From Pseudomaricurvus alkylphenolicus (GTDB lineage: Bacteria; Pseudomonadota; Gammaproteobacteria; Pseudomonadales; Cellvibrionaceae), in assembly GCF_011683955.1 (NCBI RefSeq), contig NZ_JAAQPI010000009.1:124001-188000 (forward strand): a stretch of DNA of 64,000 nucleotides. Reading direction: 5' to 3'. The first letter of the stretch is position 1. Each line of letters begins with the position of its first letter. This document shows positions 1 to 10,400 of this stretch, in pieces. Below the pieces are notes generated by a model, which did no database searches, was not told the DNA's origin, and saw nothing but the letters and a program-made list of their open reading frames with translations. Made by a program: the position numbers and the translations under genes.

Positions 1-1515
1 CCCCACATTGGCACAGCCGCCTTTATCGCCGGAGCGGGTACCGAATAAGCGCCCGAATGGAATGCTGATAGTTTCTCCAGTTGGAGCAGCAGACACGGCG
101 GCCGGTACCACTTCATGGTTAACAGGTTCCAAATCCAGTTGGCTGGTTGGTGTTACTTCGATCACCTGTTCGTCAATGTGTACGCGCTCGGTGATGTATC
201 GGCTATCCACCAGCGTCGGCCAGTAAACCAGGAAGCTCTCACCATTTCCGATGGGGTTCATGGGACCAAAGCCCGGAATATTGGCCAGGGCGATTTCAAT
301 CATTTTGGCACTAAACAGGCGGCCAACCAGATCCTTGTCCTGGGATTTGGCGACGATTCTCAAGCGGGCAAAGGCTTCTTCATTGCATTGCGGGTTTTCT
401 TTGTCGCTGCGAATCAATTCGATCGATACGTCGTCAAACTGTTCTTTACCACCGATGTTCTTGAAAAAGGTTTCAGTCAAAACATTAGCCTTGGCTTCCA
501 CATCCAGGCCGGCGATCAGGATTTCAAAACCGTTGCGAAAGCCCCCCAGGGTATTGATGCACACCTTATGCGTTGGTGGTGGGCAGGAGCCTTTACAGCC
601 GCTGACGTACACGCGATCATCGCCGGTCTGCTCAATACTCAAGGTGTCAAAGTGGCCAATCACATCCGGGTTTTTGTAGGCCGGATCACCGATTTCGTAC
701 AACAGCTGTGATTTAACCGTGCCCACAGAAACCAGACCGCCTGTACCGGGGTGTTTGGTTATGGTGAAATTGCCGTTGGCCTCAATTTCGGCAATGGGGT
801 AGCCGGGGTTGTCGAAGCTGGGCACCTCCTGAAAGAACGCGTAGTTGCCGCCGGTGGCCTGCTGGCCACACTCGATCACATGACCGGCGGCCAGTGCACC
901 TGCCAAGGCATCGTAATCGGTGCGCTGCCAGTTGAACTTCCAGGCTGCGGGGCCGATGACCACTGCGGCATCGGTCACGCGAGGGCAGATAACCACATCG
1001 GCGCCCTGGTCGAGGGCTTCCTTGATGCCCCAGGCGCCCAAATAGGCATTGGCCGTCAGCAGTGTGTTTTGGCTGTCGGCCAGCCTGGCGCCGGTATCCA
1101 TATTGCTAAAGGTTTCACCTTCGCCCTGTAACTCTTGCATACGAGGAACCAGATCGTCACCATCGATATAGGCGACCTTGACGTCGAGGTTCAGCTCACT
1201 GGCAATTACCTTTACGGCGTCGGCCATGGACGCAGGGTTGAGACCGCCGGCGTTGCTGACGATTTTGATGTTCTTTTCGATACAGGGCTGCAGCACCTGT
1301 TTAACCTGCTTTAGAAACGTACCTACGTAGCCCCCACTATTGTCGCCTTGAGAGCTTCGCTTCATTTTCTGGCCATACAGAATAGCCATGGTCAGCTCGG
1401 CGAGATAGTCACCGGTCAGCACATCAATGGGGCCACCTTCAACCATTTCCTTTGCCGCCGATAGCTTGTCGCCGTAAAAACCGCTGCAGTTGGCAATTTT
1501 GATGACATCAGTCAT
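1..1515 (-). CDS. atuA: AtuA family acyl-CoA catabolism protein (DUF1446), C-terminus beyond window
   Basis: The first 505 codons of an AtuA-family protein, reading leftward off the window. Family members occur in acyclic terpene (citronellol/geraniol) catabolism and in other acyl-CoA carboxylase clusters; their reaction is not settled. Seen: the N-terminal motif IANCSGFYGDKLSAAKEM from residue 7, then GGPIDVLTGDYLAELTM, and near the cut end RSGDKGGCANVG, which marks the start of the C-terminal domain, so roughly 100 residues are probably missing. The ATG at 1515 overlaps the stop of the upstream biotin carboxylase gene by 8 nt, so translation is likely coupled. It is the last visible gene of a five-gene minus-strand operon. 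The family call is firm; the substrate is inferred only from neighbours. Confidence 0.9.
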   Translation of the reverse strand, partial: MTDVIKIANCSGFYGDKLSAAKEMVEGGPIDVLTGDYLAELTMAILYGQKMKRSSQGDNSGGYVGTFLKQVKQVLQPCIEKNIKIVSNAGGLNPASMADAVKVIASELNLDVKVAYIDGDDLVPRMQELQGEGETFSNMDTGARLADSQNTLLTANAYLGAWGIKEALDQGADVVICPRVTDAAVVIGPAAWKFNWQRTDYDALAGALAAGHVIECGQQATGGNYAFFQEVPSFDNPGYPIAEIEANGNFTITKHPGTGGLVSVGTVKSQLLYEIGDPAYKNPDVIGHFDTLSIEQTGDDRVYVSGCKGSCPPPTHKVCINTLGGFRNGFEILIAGLDVEAKANVLTETFFKNIGGKEQFDDVSIELIRSDKENPQCNEEAFARLRIVAKSQDKDLVGRLFSAKMIEIALANIPGFGPMNPIGNGESFLVYWPTLVDSRYITERVHIDEQVIEVTPTSQLDLEPVNHEVVPAAVSAAPTGETISIPFGRLFGTRSGDKGGCANVG

Positions 1516-3517
1516 TGCTTTCCTCTCCGTCAACGCTGACCAGCAGCTGTTTGGATTTCACCTGCTGACCCGCTTCACAACTGATGGCGGACACGGTACC
1601 GCTAATGCCCGCTTTAAGGGGGTGCTCCATCTTCATAGCCTCCAGTATCACCAGGGTCTGGCCGGCTTCCACGGCGTCTCCCTCGTTTACCAGGACTTCG
1701 ACAATGGCGCCGTCCATGGTTGCCTTGATCTGTCCGCTGCCGGCGCCACCGGCCGCAGCCGCGGGCTGGTGGGTAACGTCTTCGAGAATAAAGTGACCAG
1801 TGCCGTCATCCAGGTACAGTGTTTTATTGTCGAAGGCGAAGTGCAGGGTCTCGCGCACGCCATTTTCGATATAGACACAGCGATTGTCGTCCAGGGAAAC
1901 AAATTGCAGCGCCATGCTTTCTTGTTCAGAAGAGGGTTCTCCAACCGAAATCACGAAATGATCATCGCTTTCACTCAGGTTAATCAGGTTGGACTGCCCG
2001 TCGAACTCCAGCTTGTAGGCATAGCTCTGGGCCACGGAACGGCTCCAGTGGAATTTTTGATCCTGGCCGGCGTCCTTTGAGCGCTTAAAGTACAGCAGGG
2101 CGGCTTTGGCCAGAGTCGTGTTGGACGGCTGTTTCTGATCCATGCTGACATCAGAGCTAAAGTGCTGCTCAATAAACGCGGTGGTGGCTTCGCCATCGCC
2201 GAAGACATCATGTCTCAGTACATTTTGCAGAAACAGTTTGTTGTTGTTCATCCCCAACAGTTGGGTATCCTGCACTGCGGAGGCCAGACGCCGAATGGCT
2301 TCGGCACGGTTATCACCATAGGCGATGACTTTGGCAATCATCGGGTCATAGAAGGGGCTGACTTGCTGGCCGGTTTGAATGCCGTGATCCATACGGATTC
2401 CGGAGCGCTCCGGGCTATTTGTCCGTTCGGGACAACTCCACAGGCGAACCTGACCGGTTTGCGGCATAAAGTTATTGCGCGGGTCTTCGGCGTACAGGCG
2501 GACCTCTACGGCGTGACCCTTCAATTGCACCTGATCCTGGGTGAGGGGCAGAGGGTCGCCGGAGGCGACTTTTAATTGCCAGGCAACCAGATCCAGACCG
2601 GTGATCAGCTCAGTGACCGGGTGTTCCACCTGCAGCCGGGTGTTCATTTCCAGGAAATAAAAGTTCTTGTCTTTATCAACCAAAAACTCCACGGTACCGG
2701 CGCCGCGATAGCTGCAGGCCTTGGCGGCGTTTACCGCCGCCTCGCCCATGCGCTGGCGCAGTTCGGGGTCAACAAACGGGGAGGGTGCTTCTTCCACCAC
2801 TTTCTGGTGGCGGCGTTGGATGGAGCAATCCCGCTCACCCAGATAGACGGCATTGCCGTGTTCGTCGGCAAAGACCTGAATCTCGATATGGCGCGGTTCA
2901 ATCACCGCGCGCTCCAAAATCAGTTCGCCGCTGCCAAAGGCGGTTTCTGCCTCGGAGCGCGCTGTGCGAATCTGCTCGGCCAGTTGTCTGTGTTCGAACA
3001 CCAGGCGCATACCGCGACCGCCGCCACCGGCGGAGGCTTTTACCATCAACGGGAAGCCAATCTCTTCGGCCCTGGCTAGCAGGGTTTGGTCGGACTGGTC
3101 GGCATCCTGGTAACCGGGAATGCAGGGTACACCGGCATCAATCATCGCGATCTTGGACAAACGCTTGCTGCCCATCAGCTCGATGGCTTCGGCACGGGGG
3201 CCGATAAACACAATGCCCTCGGCTTCGCAGGCTTTGGAGAAATCGGCGTTTTCCGACAGGAAACCGTAACCGGGGTGGATGGCATCGGCACCGGTCTGTT
3301 TGGCAGCGGCCAGGATTTTGTCTGCGACCAGGTAGGATTCACCCACGGCAGCGGGTCCAATACAGACAGCCTGATCGGCCTCGCTCACATGCAGGGCGCC
3401 AGCGTCGGCCTCACTGTAAACGGCAACGGTGCGGTAGCCCAGGTCGCGGGCGGTGCGCATCACGCGAACGGCAATTTCGCCACGGTTGGCGACAAGTATT
3501 TTTGTGATCTTGCTCAT
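1508..3517 (-). CDS. Acyl-CoA carboxylase alpha subunit (biotin carboxylase + biotin carrier)
   Basis: 669 residues, the usual size for the biotin-containing subunit of methylcrotonyl-, geranyl- or propionyl-CoA carboxylases (LiuD/AtuF type). It would carboxylate biotin using ATP and bicarbonate and hand the carboxyl group to the adjacent carboxyltransferase. Seen: N-terminal carboxylase domain (KILVANRGEIAVRVMRTAR, residues 6-24), glycine-rich ATP-grasp loop KASAGGGGRGMR near residue 160, EMNTRLQVEHPVTE in the ATP-grasp core, and the biotinylation motif EAMKMEH near residue 626. Start ATG at 3517 lies 25 nt after the carboxyltransferase stop. Whether the acyl-CoA is geranyl-, methylcrotonyl- or another branched CoA cannot be decided from this subunit; AtuA next door favours an isoprenoid-like substrate. 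Confidence 0.92.
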   Translation of the reverse strand: MSKITKILVANRGEIAVRVMRTARDLGYRTVAVYSEADAGALHVSEADQAVCIGPAAVGESYLVADKILAAAKQTGADAIHPGYGFLSENADFSKACEAEGIVFIGPRAEAIELMGSKRLSKIAMIDAGVPCIPGYQDADQSDQTLLARAEEIGFPLMVKASAGGGGRGMRLVFEHRQLAEQIRTARSEAETAFGSGELILERAVIEPRHIEIQVFADEHGNAVYLGERDCSIQRRHQKVVEEAPSPFVDPELRQRMGEAAVNAAKACSYRGAGTVEFLVDKDKNFYFLEMNTRLQVEHPVTELITGLDLVAWQLKVASGDPLPLTQDQVQLKGHAVEVRLYAEDPRNNFMPQTGQVRLWSCPERTNSPERSGIRMDHGIQTGQQVSPFYDPMIAKVIAYGDNRAEAIRRLASAVQDTQLLGMNNNKLFLQNVLRHDVFGDGEATTAFIEQHFSSDVSMDQKQPSNTTLAKAALLYFKRSKDAGQDQKFHWSRSVAQSYAYKLEFDGQSNLINLSESDDHFVISVGEPSSEQESMALQFVSLDDNRCVYIENGVRETLHFAFDNKTLYLDDGTGHFILEDVTHQPAAAAGGAGSGQIKATMDGAIVEVLVNEGDAVEAGQTLVILEAMKMEHPLKAGISGTVSAISCEAGQQVKSKQLLVSVDGEESND

Positions 3518-3542
3518 GATGTCTATTTTCCTGATAAAGCCG

Positions 3543-5168
3543 TTACAAACGTCCGATACCGAAGGTATTGGTATTCACATGTCGCTCATCGGCTTCGCGA
3601 CAAACACTCAGGGCAAAGGCCACCACCGAACGGGTGTCGGCGGGGTCGATAATGCCGTCGTCCCAAACCCGTGCAGTATTGGCCAGCGCGTTGGACTTGG
3701 CTTCCATGGTGTCGACCGTGTCTTTTTCCATGGCGTCGATCATACCGCGCATTTCGTCGGTCATCTGCGCGCCGGAGCGCGCCATTTTGGCTTCGGCCAC
3801 CTGACGCAAAACACTGCCGGCCTGGGCCGGGCCCATGACCGACACCACACTGCGGGGCCAGGCAAACAGAAAGCGCGGCTTCATACCGCGACCGGCCATG
3901 GCGTAGTTGCCGGCACCGTAGGAGCCACCGACAATAATAGTGATTTTAGGTACGGTGCAATTGGTAACCGCCTGAATAAACTTGGAGCCGTGTTTGATAA
4001 TGCCCGCCTGCTCGGGTTCGGTGCCCACCAGAAAGCCAGTGGTGTTAGTGAGAAACAGCAGCGGGGTGCCGGACTGCTCACACAGCTGGATGAACTGCGC
4101 GGCTTTGGCGGCACCTTTGGCGGTGATCGGGCTATTGTTGCCAATGACACCGCAGGGCTCGCCTTCGATCTCGATATGGCCACACAGGGTGCCGTTATCA
4201 AAATCACCCTTAAACTCCAAAAAGTCTGAGCCATCAGCGATGCGGGCAATCACCTCACGCATATCAAACGGTGTTTTGGCATCTTCCGGCACAATACCGC
4301 GCAATTCATTAGCCGCGTAAAGGGGCTCCTGATAGGAAACCTCGGCGTGCAGCGGTTGGTTTTTATTCCACCCCAGTTTTTGGGTTACGTCGCGGGCAAT
4401 ACGAATACCGTCGGCGTCATTCTCGGCCAGGTAGTCATTGGTACCGGCAATTTCACTGTGCATCTCGGCGCCGCCCAGTTCTTCGTCGGTGGCTATTTCG
4501 CCGGTGGCGGCTTTCAGCAGGGGAGGGCCCGCCAGATACATGGTGGACTGCTTACGTACCAGAATCAGGTAATCGGACAGTGTCGGTTGGTAGGCTCCAC
4601 CGGCGGTGGCGCTGCCATGAACCACGGTAATTTGTGGAATACCCGCTGCGGATAAACGGCACTGGCGGGCAAACATCTCGCCGGACTCGCCAAAGGTGTC
4701 GCCAATCAACTTCAGATTACCGCCACCACTCTGGGACAAGTTCACCATCGGCAATTTGTTCTCCATGGCGATGTCCATCATACGGTTACGCTTTTTGCCT
4801 CCCATGGGGGCGATACTGCCGCCCTTGGTGAGGTAGTCGTCAACCGCCACCAGACAACGAACCCCGGCGATGTAGCCAATGCCGGCGATATAACTGCCGC
4901 CGGCGGCGGAGCCGTCCGTATCTTCATCCTGCATATAACCGCAGAGGCTGGATAATTCCAGAAACGGTGCCCCGGCGTCGAGCAGCAGGCTCAGGCGCTC
5001 GCGGGGCGGGATCAAGCCCTTTTTGATATAGCGTGGCGCCTTGGCCTGCGCCGCTTCAATCACCCGGCGTTCGATGCCGCGAAATTCGTCGACCGCGGCC
5101 GTCATCACCTTCAGGTTGTGTTTAAACGCCTCGGACTGGGTATCCAATTGAGATTCGATAACCGCCAT
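3543..5168 (-). CDS. Acyl-CoA carboxylase beta subunit (carboxyltransferase)
   Basis: 541 residues, typical of the MccB/AtuC/LiuB family. It transfers carboxyl from carboxybiotin to an acyl-CoA. Seen: the crotonase-fold oxyanion motifs GIPQITVVHGSATAGGAY in the N-terminal half and GSYGAGNYAMAGRGMKPRF in the C-terminal half, plus LAGPPLLKAATGE. The VVHGSATAGGAY form is closer to what I recall of geranyl-CoA carboxylase (AtuC) than of methylcrotonyl-CoA carboxylase; this is an impression, not an alignment. A ribosome site (AGGAAGAG) precedes the ATG at 5168. It lies between the GST gene (40 nt) and its partner alpha subunit (25 nt). Confidence 0.92.
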   Translation of the reverse strand: MAVIESQLDTQSEAFKHNLKVMTAAVDEFRGIERRVIEAAQAKAPRYIKKGLIPPRERLSLLLDAGAPFLELSSLCGYMQDEDTDGSAAGGSYIAGIGYIAGVRCLVAVDDYLTKGGSIAPMGGKKRNRMMDIAMENKLPMVNLSQSGGGNLKLIGDTFGESGEMFARQCRLSAAGIPQITVVHGSATAGGAYQPTLSDYLILVRKQSTMYLAGPPLLKAATGEIATDEELGGAEMHSEIAGTNDYLAENDADGIRIARDVTQKLGWNKNQPLHAEVSYQEPLYAANELRGIVPEDAKTPFDMREVIARIADGSDFLEFKGDFDNGTLCGHIEIEGEPCGVIGNNSPITAKGAAKAAQFIQLCEQSGTPLLFLTNTTGFLVGTEPEQAGIIKHGSKFIQAVTNCTVPKITIIVGGSYGAGNYAMAGRGMKPRFLFAWPRSVVSVMGPAQAGSVLRQVAEAKMARSGAQMTDEMRGMIDAMEKDTVDTMEAKSNALANTARVWDDGIIDPADTRSVVAFALSVCREADERHVNTNTFGIGRL

Positions 5169-5208
5169 AATGTCTCTTCCTGTAACCCTTGTTTTGACTT
5201 AAAAGTGT

Positions 5209-5847
5209 TTACTTAAAAACGCTGCCTTCTTCACCGATCACCACCACCTTCTGAAAGGCGGGGCGTGCTCGCATGCGGTTGAGGTAATCGCGAACGTGAG
5301 GTTTATAACGCTCGTCGATTTTCAGGGCTTCGCCCAGATGCAGTGCGTAGGCAATGGCGATATCGGCAATGGTAAAACGATCACCCACCAGATATTCGCG
5401 ACCGTCTTCCAGGTGTTTGTTCAGTCGGCGCAGGCGTGCGTGGAACCATTTCATATAGTCTGTCGCCGCTTCTGCCAGACCCCGCTCAGGTGGTTCCTGC
5501 ATGGTGTAGCGGATATAGACGGTCTGCGGAAATGTCAGGGTGGCGTCACTGTGAAACAGCCAGTTGAGGTAGTCGCCATACTCGGGGTGATCGGGTTTGA
5601 GACCAAACTCCTCTTTGCCATAGCGCTCTACCAGATACAGGGGGATGCCGGAAGACTCGGTCATATGAGTCTCTCCGTCGATCATATAGGGGATGGTTCC
5701 CAACTCGTTCAGCTCAAGAAACTCAGGCTGCATAAACCTTGGAGGAAAGGGCATCACTTCAACTTCGTAGTCGAAGCCCATTTCTTCCAGTGCCCAAAGT
5801 ACGCGCAGGGAGCGGGCGTTGTGGCAGTGCCAAAGTTTGATGGTCAT
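5209..5847 (-). CDS. Glutathione S-transferase family protein
   Basis: 212 residues with an N-terminal thioredoxin fold (IKLWHCHNARSLRVLWALEE, residues 3-22), the glutathione-contact region TESSGIPLYL near residue 65, and a C-terminal helical domain containing VGDRFTIADIAIAYAL. It probably conjugates glutathione to, or isomerises, an electrophilic intermediate such as an unsaturated acyl compound; the substrate is unknown. It starts 5 nt after the acyl-CoA dehydrogenase stop and is clearly inside the operon. This is unusual: the classical atu and liu clusters of Pseudomonas, as I know them, do not carry a GST between the dehydrogenase and the carboxylase. Confidence 0.9.
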   Translation of the reverse strand: MTIKLWHCHNARSLRVLWALEEMGFDYEVEVMPFPPRFMQPEFLELNELGTIPYMIDGETHMTESSGIPLYLVERYGKEEFGLKPDHPEYGDYLNWLFHSDATLTFPQTVYIRYTMQEPPERGLAEAATDYMKWFHARLRRLNKHLEDGREYLVGDRFTIADIAIAYALHLGEALKIDERYKPHVRDYLNRMRARPAFQKVVVIGEEGSVFK

Positions 5848-5852
5848 TCTGT

Positions 5853-7025
5853 TTATACTCCATATTGGCGCGAAGCGAGGTCGCGCATAATTTCTTCGGA
5901 GCCGCCGCCGATGGCGTTGACTCTTACTTCCCGATAGATTCGCTCGACCCGATTATCGCGCAGATAACTGGCGCCGCCCAGAATCTGGCTGGCTTCGCGG
6001 GCGCAGAACTCCATGGTCTGGCTGCACTGCACTTTAAGCATGGCAATGTCGCCGGGGTTGGGTCGGCCTTCGGCTATTTCACGTGAGCAATGATTAATAT
6101 AGGCCTGGCAGGCGTTAATGCGCTGTTTCATCTCGGCAATCTTGTGACGAATCACCTGGTGGTCAGCCAGGCGCTTGCCAAAGGTTCTGCGTTCTTTGGC
6201 CCAGGTAACAGCCTCTTCCAGACAGACGCGGGCACTGGCTTCCATTCCCACGCACAGCATCATGCGCTCGGCGTTAAAGTTGTTCATGATCACCAGGAAG
6301 CCTTGGTTCTCTTCGCCTATCAGGTTACCCGCAGGTACTATGACGTTATCAAAGTAGATAGTGGCGGTGTCCGAACACCACCAGCCCTGTTTGCGATCCA
6401 GCCGGGTGCGGGACACGCCTTCGGCATCCATGGGGATCAGCAGCATGGAGACACCACCGGGGCCCTCGCCGCCGGTGCGAACGGCGGTAGAGGTCCAGTT
6501 AGCGTTCATGGCACCGGTAATAAAGGTTTTTGAGCCGTTAACGATGTAGTAGTCGCCCTCGCGTCTGGCGGTAGTCTGGATATTGGCAACGTCTGAGCCG
6601 CCACCGGGTTCAGTAATTCCCAGGGAGATGCGCTTGCTGCCGTTGAGTACAGCCGGAACCACCTCTTGTTTAATGGCCTCGGTGGCAAAGTTGGACACGG
6701 GAGGCAGACCGATGCTGTGAATCATCAGTGTAGCCGCCACCCCGCCCACGCCCGGCCGCGCCAGCTCCTCGTTAAGAATATTGTGATACCAGACGTCGAT
6801 ACCCTCGCTGATACCCCCATACTGTTCCGGATAACCCAGCCCCAGGATTCCCACTTCCCCTGCCTTGGTCCAGAGCTCATCAGGCAGCTCGCCGGCTTCG
6901 TCCCACTCTGCGGCGTAGGGCATGATTTCGCGATCGATAAAGCGGCGTACCTGATTGCGCCACTCTTCATGCTCCGATGTCAGATAAGGGTTGGTCAAGC
7001 GGGCGCTGTCAAAATCCAGGGCCAT
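5853..7025 (-). CDS. Acyl-CoA dehydrogenase (isovaleryl/citronellyl-CoA type)
   Basis: 390 residues, the normal length of short/medium-chain FAD acyl-CoA dehydrogenases. It would introduce a 2,3-double bond into an acyl-CoA before carboxylation. Seen: LGITEPGGGSDVANIQT (FAD/substrate site, near residue 135), KERRTFGKRLADHQ near 275, and the C-terminal GGGSEEIMRDLASRQYG, where the glutamate pair holds the usual catalytic base. It is first in the minus-strand operon, with AGGAG 6 nt upstream of the ATG at 7025. By context it plays the role of AtuD/LiuA. No enoyl-CoA hydratase or regulator gene of the pathway lies in the window; they may be to the left. Confidence 0.9.
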   Translation of the reverse strand: MALDFDSARLTNPYLTSEHEEWRNQVRRFIDREIMPYAAEWDEAGELPDELWTKAGEVGILGLGYPEQYGGISEGIDVWYHNILNEELARPGVGGVAATLMIHSIGLPPVSNFATEAIKQEVVPAVLNGSKRISLGITEPGGGSDVANIQTTARREGDYYIVNGSKTFITGAMNANWTSTAVRTGGEGPGGVSMLLIPMDAEGVSRTRLDRKQGWWCSDTATIYFDNVIVPAGNLIGEENQGFLVIMNNFNAERMMLCVGMEASARVCLEEAVTWAKERRTFGKRLADHQVIRHKIAEMKQRINACQAYINHCSREIAEGRPNPGDIAMLKVQCSQTMEFCAREASQILGGASYLRDNRVERIYREVRVNAIGGGSEEIMRDLASRQYGV

Positions 7026-7455
7026 GGGTATCTCCTAATACACTCAATGTCATTGTTTCTTAGTGTAAGGCGATGGCTGGATGGCGCCCTTTTTTGAGTG
7101 CCAATCGTTTGGGAATTGGTGCCAATGGTACTCCGTACCCTGTAGCAGCGGGCTCTGACCGCGATTACTCCGTTACAGAGTGCCAATCCCTGTCGCGGTC
7201 AGAGCCCGCTGCTACAGGGTGAGGTAGATTGGCAGCGGCTTGCTGAGAGGGCTAATAACGTGATCGTTGATCAATTGAGGATTTATAGCATATTAAACCG
7301 CTATAACTGGATTTTATCAGTATTACCATCCTTTTAAAGTCATAAAAATAGATAAATAACCTGAATAAAGTCAATTATTCAAAACCACATGCTGCGGCTA
7401 TTTCTCTAATATTTCACCCAACAATTGCACAAAGTTTAGTCAGAGGAACAGTGGC
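7026..7455. promoter_or_regulatory. Divergent intergenic region between acyl-CoA dehydrogenase operon and putA
   Basis: 430 nt between divergent genes. It holds an 84-nt inverted repeat (listed separately) and, from about 7260 to 7440, a markedly A+T-rich stretch that should contain the putA promoter. I could not fix convincing -35/-10 boxes for either direction. The putA ribosome site AGAGGAAC lies at 7442-7449. No small gene is supported here. Confidence 0.5.
7137..7220. repeat. REPIN-like element: perfect 28-bp inverted repeat with 28-nt spacer
   Basis: The left arm (7137-7164, starting ACCCTGTAGCAGCGGGCTCT) and right arm (7193-7220) are exact reverse complements over 28 bases, separated by 28 nt. 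The sequence TGTAGCAGCGGGCTCTGACC resembles the REP sequences of pseudomonads and relatives. Two inverted REPs form a REPIN, which is mobilised by a RAYT transposase encoded elsewhere. It lies between two divergent genes. No second copy was seen in this window. Confidence 0.75.
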
Positions 7456-10400
7456 ATGCATCTATCCCCGCATATTGATACGGATAACCCGCTCCGCAAC
7501 CGGATTCGCCAGCACTATCGCGCTGATGAAGCGGACGTCATTAACTCGCTTCTGCCCTTGGCGGAACTGGATCAGCAATCCCGGCTGCGGGTGGATGCCA
7601 AGGCGGTCAGTATGGCGGGTCAGGTGCGTCAGGCCGCTCACAATGGCGGCAGCATTCAGAATCTACTCAACGAGTATGCGCTGTCGACCAATGAGGGCAT
7701 TGTGTTGATGTGCCTGGCTGAGGCCTTGTTGCGAGTGCCTGATAAAACCACGGCAGACAGGTTGATTCGCGACAAGTTGATGAGTGGAGACTGGGCCTCG
7801 CATCTCGGTGGCAGCGACTCCTTATTTGTTAACGCCTCCTCCTGGGGGTTGCTGTTATCCGGTCGCGTGGTGAAGTTTAACCAGGAAGAACAAGAGCAGA
7901 CCATCAACGGTCTGAAAAAAACCATCGGCCGCCTGGGCGAGCCACTGATCCGCCAGGCTATGCGTCAGGCTATGGGGGTGATGGGATCGCAATTTGTGTT
8001 GGGTCGTACCATTGATGAGGCGACCAAGCGCGCCGCCAAAGAGGAGGCCAGGGGCTTTCGCTACTCCTACGATATGTTGGGTGAAGCGGCGCGCACCCTG
8101 TCGGACGCCGACGGTTATTACCAATCCTACAAAAACGCCATCGAACATATTGGCCGCATCAGTGGTGGCAAGGGCATCTACAACGGCGCCGGCATTTCAG
8201 TAAAACTGTCGGCGATTCATCCTCGCTACGAGTTTGCTCAGAGTGAGCGGGTGATGACTGAGTTGGTGGCGCGTCTCAAAAGCCTGGCCTTGTTGGCCAA
8301 ACAATACGATTTGGGTTTTACCATTGACGCCGAAGAGGCCGATCGACTGGATCTCTCTCTGGATATTATCGAGACGGTCTTTTCCGACCCAGACCTGGAC
8401 GGCTGGGAAGGCTTTGGTATTGTCGTGCAGGCCTATCAAAAGCGCGCCATGCCGGTACTGGAATGGGTCATTGATCTCAGCCGCCGGGTGGGTCGAAAGA
8501 TGATGTTGCGTCTGGTGAAGGGGGCCTATTGGGACACGGAGATTAAACTTGCTCAGGTGGACGGCCTGGGCGGCTACCCGGTGTATACTCGCAAAGCCTC
8601 CACTGATGTGTCTTACCAGGCTTGTGCCGGTCTATTGCTGGACAATCGCGATGTGGTTTTTCCTCAGTTCGCCACCCACAATGCCTACTCCGTCGCTTAT
8701 ATTCTTGAACGTGCCGGTAACACCTTCAGTGGCTTTGAATTCCAGCGTTTGCACGGTATGGGCAACGGGCTTTACGACAATATCATCAAAGACGAGCAAA
8801 TCCCTGTTCGTATATACGCTCCGGTGGGCGAGCACGAAAATCTGTTGGCGTATCTGGTACGTCGGTTGTTGGAGAATGGAGCCAACTCCTCCTTTGTTAA
8901 CCATATTGTTGATGAGTCGGTATCGCTTGCGTCTTTGGTTGAAGACCCCGTCGTTAAAGTCAAAGGCTGGGCGAGCAAGAGCAACCCCAATATTCCCCTG
9001 CCGGTCGATCTTTATGGCGCCAGTCGGGACAACTCACAGGGTGTTGACCTGACAGATATACCCAGCGTGATCAAAATGGCAACGGGTGTGAATGCCTGGG
9101 TTGATCAAAACGTGAAGCGCGAGTTGCAATGCCCGGAGGGTATGATGTTATCGACCAGTCCGACGGACACCCGCGACAAGCTGGGTCTGGTCGCGGCCAC
9201 AACAGTCGAAGATATGCCCGATAAACTGCAAAAGGCCAGCGAGGCATACGAGCAGTGGTCCAATACCCCCGTTGAAGAACGATCCGAATGCCTGCGTCGC
9301 CTGGGTGACAAACTCGAACAACATATGGATGAGTTTATTGCCCTGTGTACCAAAGAGGCAGGCAAGATTGCCGTTGATGGCGTGGCTGAAGTTCGCGAAG
9401 CTGTGGATTTCTGCCGTTATTACGCCAATGAGGGACATAAGGTTTGCAGTCCGCACCCCGAGTGGGAGTCCGATGGCCAACTGCAGCCCCGAGGCGTGGT
9501 GGTGTGCATCAGCCCCTGGAACTTCCCGCTGGCCATTTTCCTGGGCCAGATTACGGCGGCATTGGCGGCGGGCAATACCGTATTGGCAAAGCCGGCTGAC
9601 ACAACCTGTCTGATCGCCGCCAGGGCGCTGGAGTTGATGGCGGAATGCGGCTTCCCGGAAAATGTTGTCCAGCTGGTCGTCGTGCCTGGAAGACTGGTCG
9701 GAGAGCACCTTTTGCCGGACCCACGAGTGGCGGCGGTCATGTTTACCGGCTCCACCGAGATTGGAGCCTGGATCAGCCAGAAGCTGGCGGCGCGCCCGGG
9801 GCCGAGAATTCCATTGATTGCCGAAACCGGGGGTCAAAACTGCATGATTGTGGATTCAACCGCGTTGCCGGAGCAGGTGGTGGACGATGTCATTTCTTCG
9901 GGCTTCCAGAGTGCCGGGCAGCGTTGCTCTGCGTTGCGGGTTCTGTTTTTGCAGGAAGACATTGCCGACGATGTTATCGCCATGATCATCGGTGCAATGA
10001 AGGAGCTGACGGTGGGTGATCCTTCCTACCTGCGCACAGACGTTGGTCCCGTGATTGATCAAAAGGCACTTTCAGCGCTGCAGGCACACGTGGACTATAT
10101 GGCAATCAACGGCCGCTTGTTGTATCAGTGCGAGCTGCTGGACGAGTGCGCGCACGGGACTTACTTTGCGCCGCGGCTTTACGAAATCGACAATATTGGT
10201 GTGCTCCAGAAAGAAGTGTTTGGTCCCGTAGTGCATATTGTTCGTTACCAGGCCGATAAGCTGGATCAGGCGCTGGCTGATGTGAACAGCACCGGTTTCG
10301 GCCTGACCTCGGGCGTGCACTCGCGTATTTATTCGACCACGGACAAGGTGGTTAACACCATCGACGCCGGCAATATTTATGTGAATCGTAATACCATTGG

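Noticed and set aside
1-7025. Reading the minus-strand operon as the leucine (liu) pathway
   Set aside because: AtuA is present, while enoyl-CoA hydratase and HMG-CoA lyase genes are absent from the visible part, and the carboxyltransferase motif looks AtuC-like. The substrate is left open rather than called leucine.
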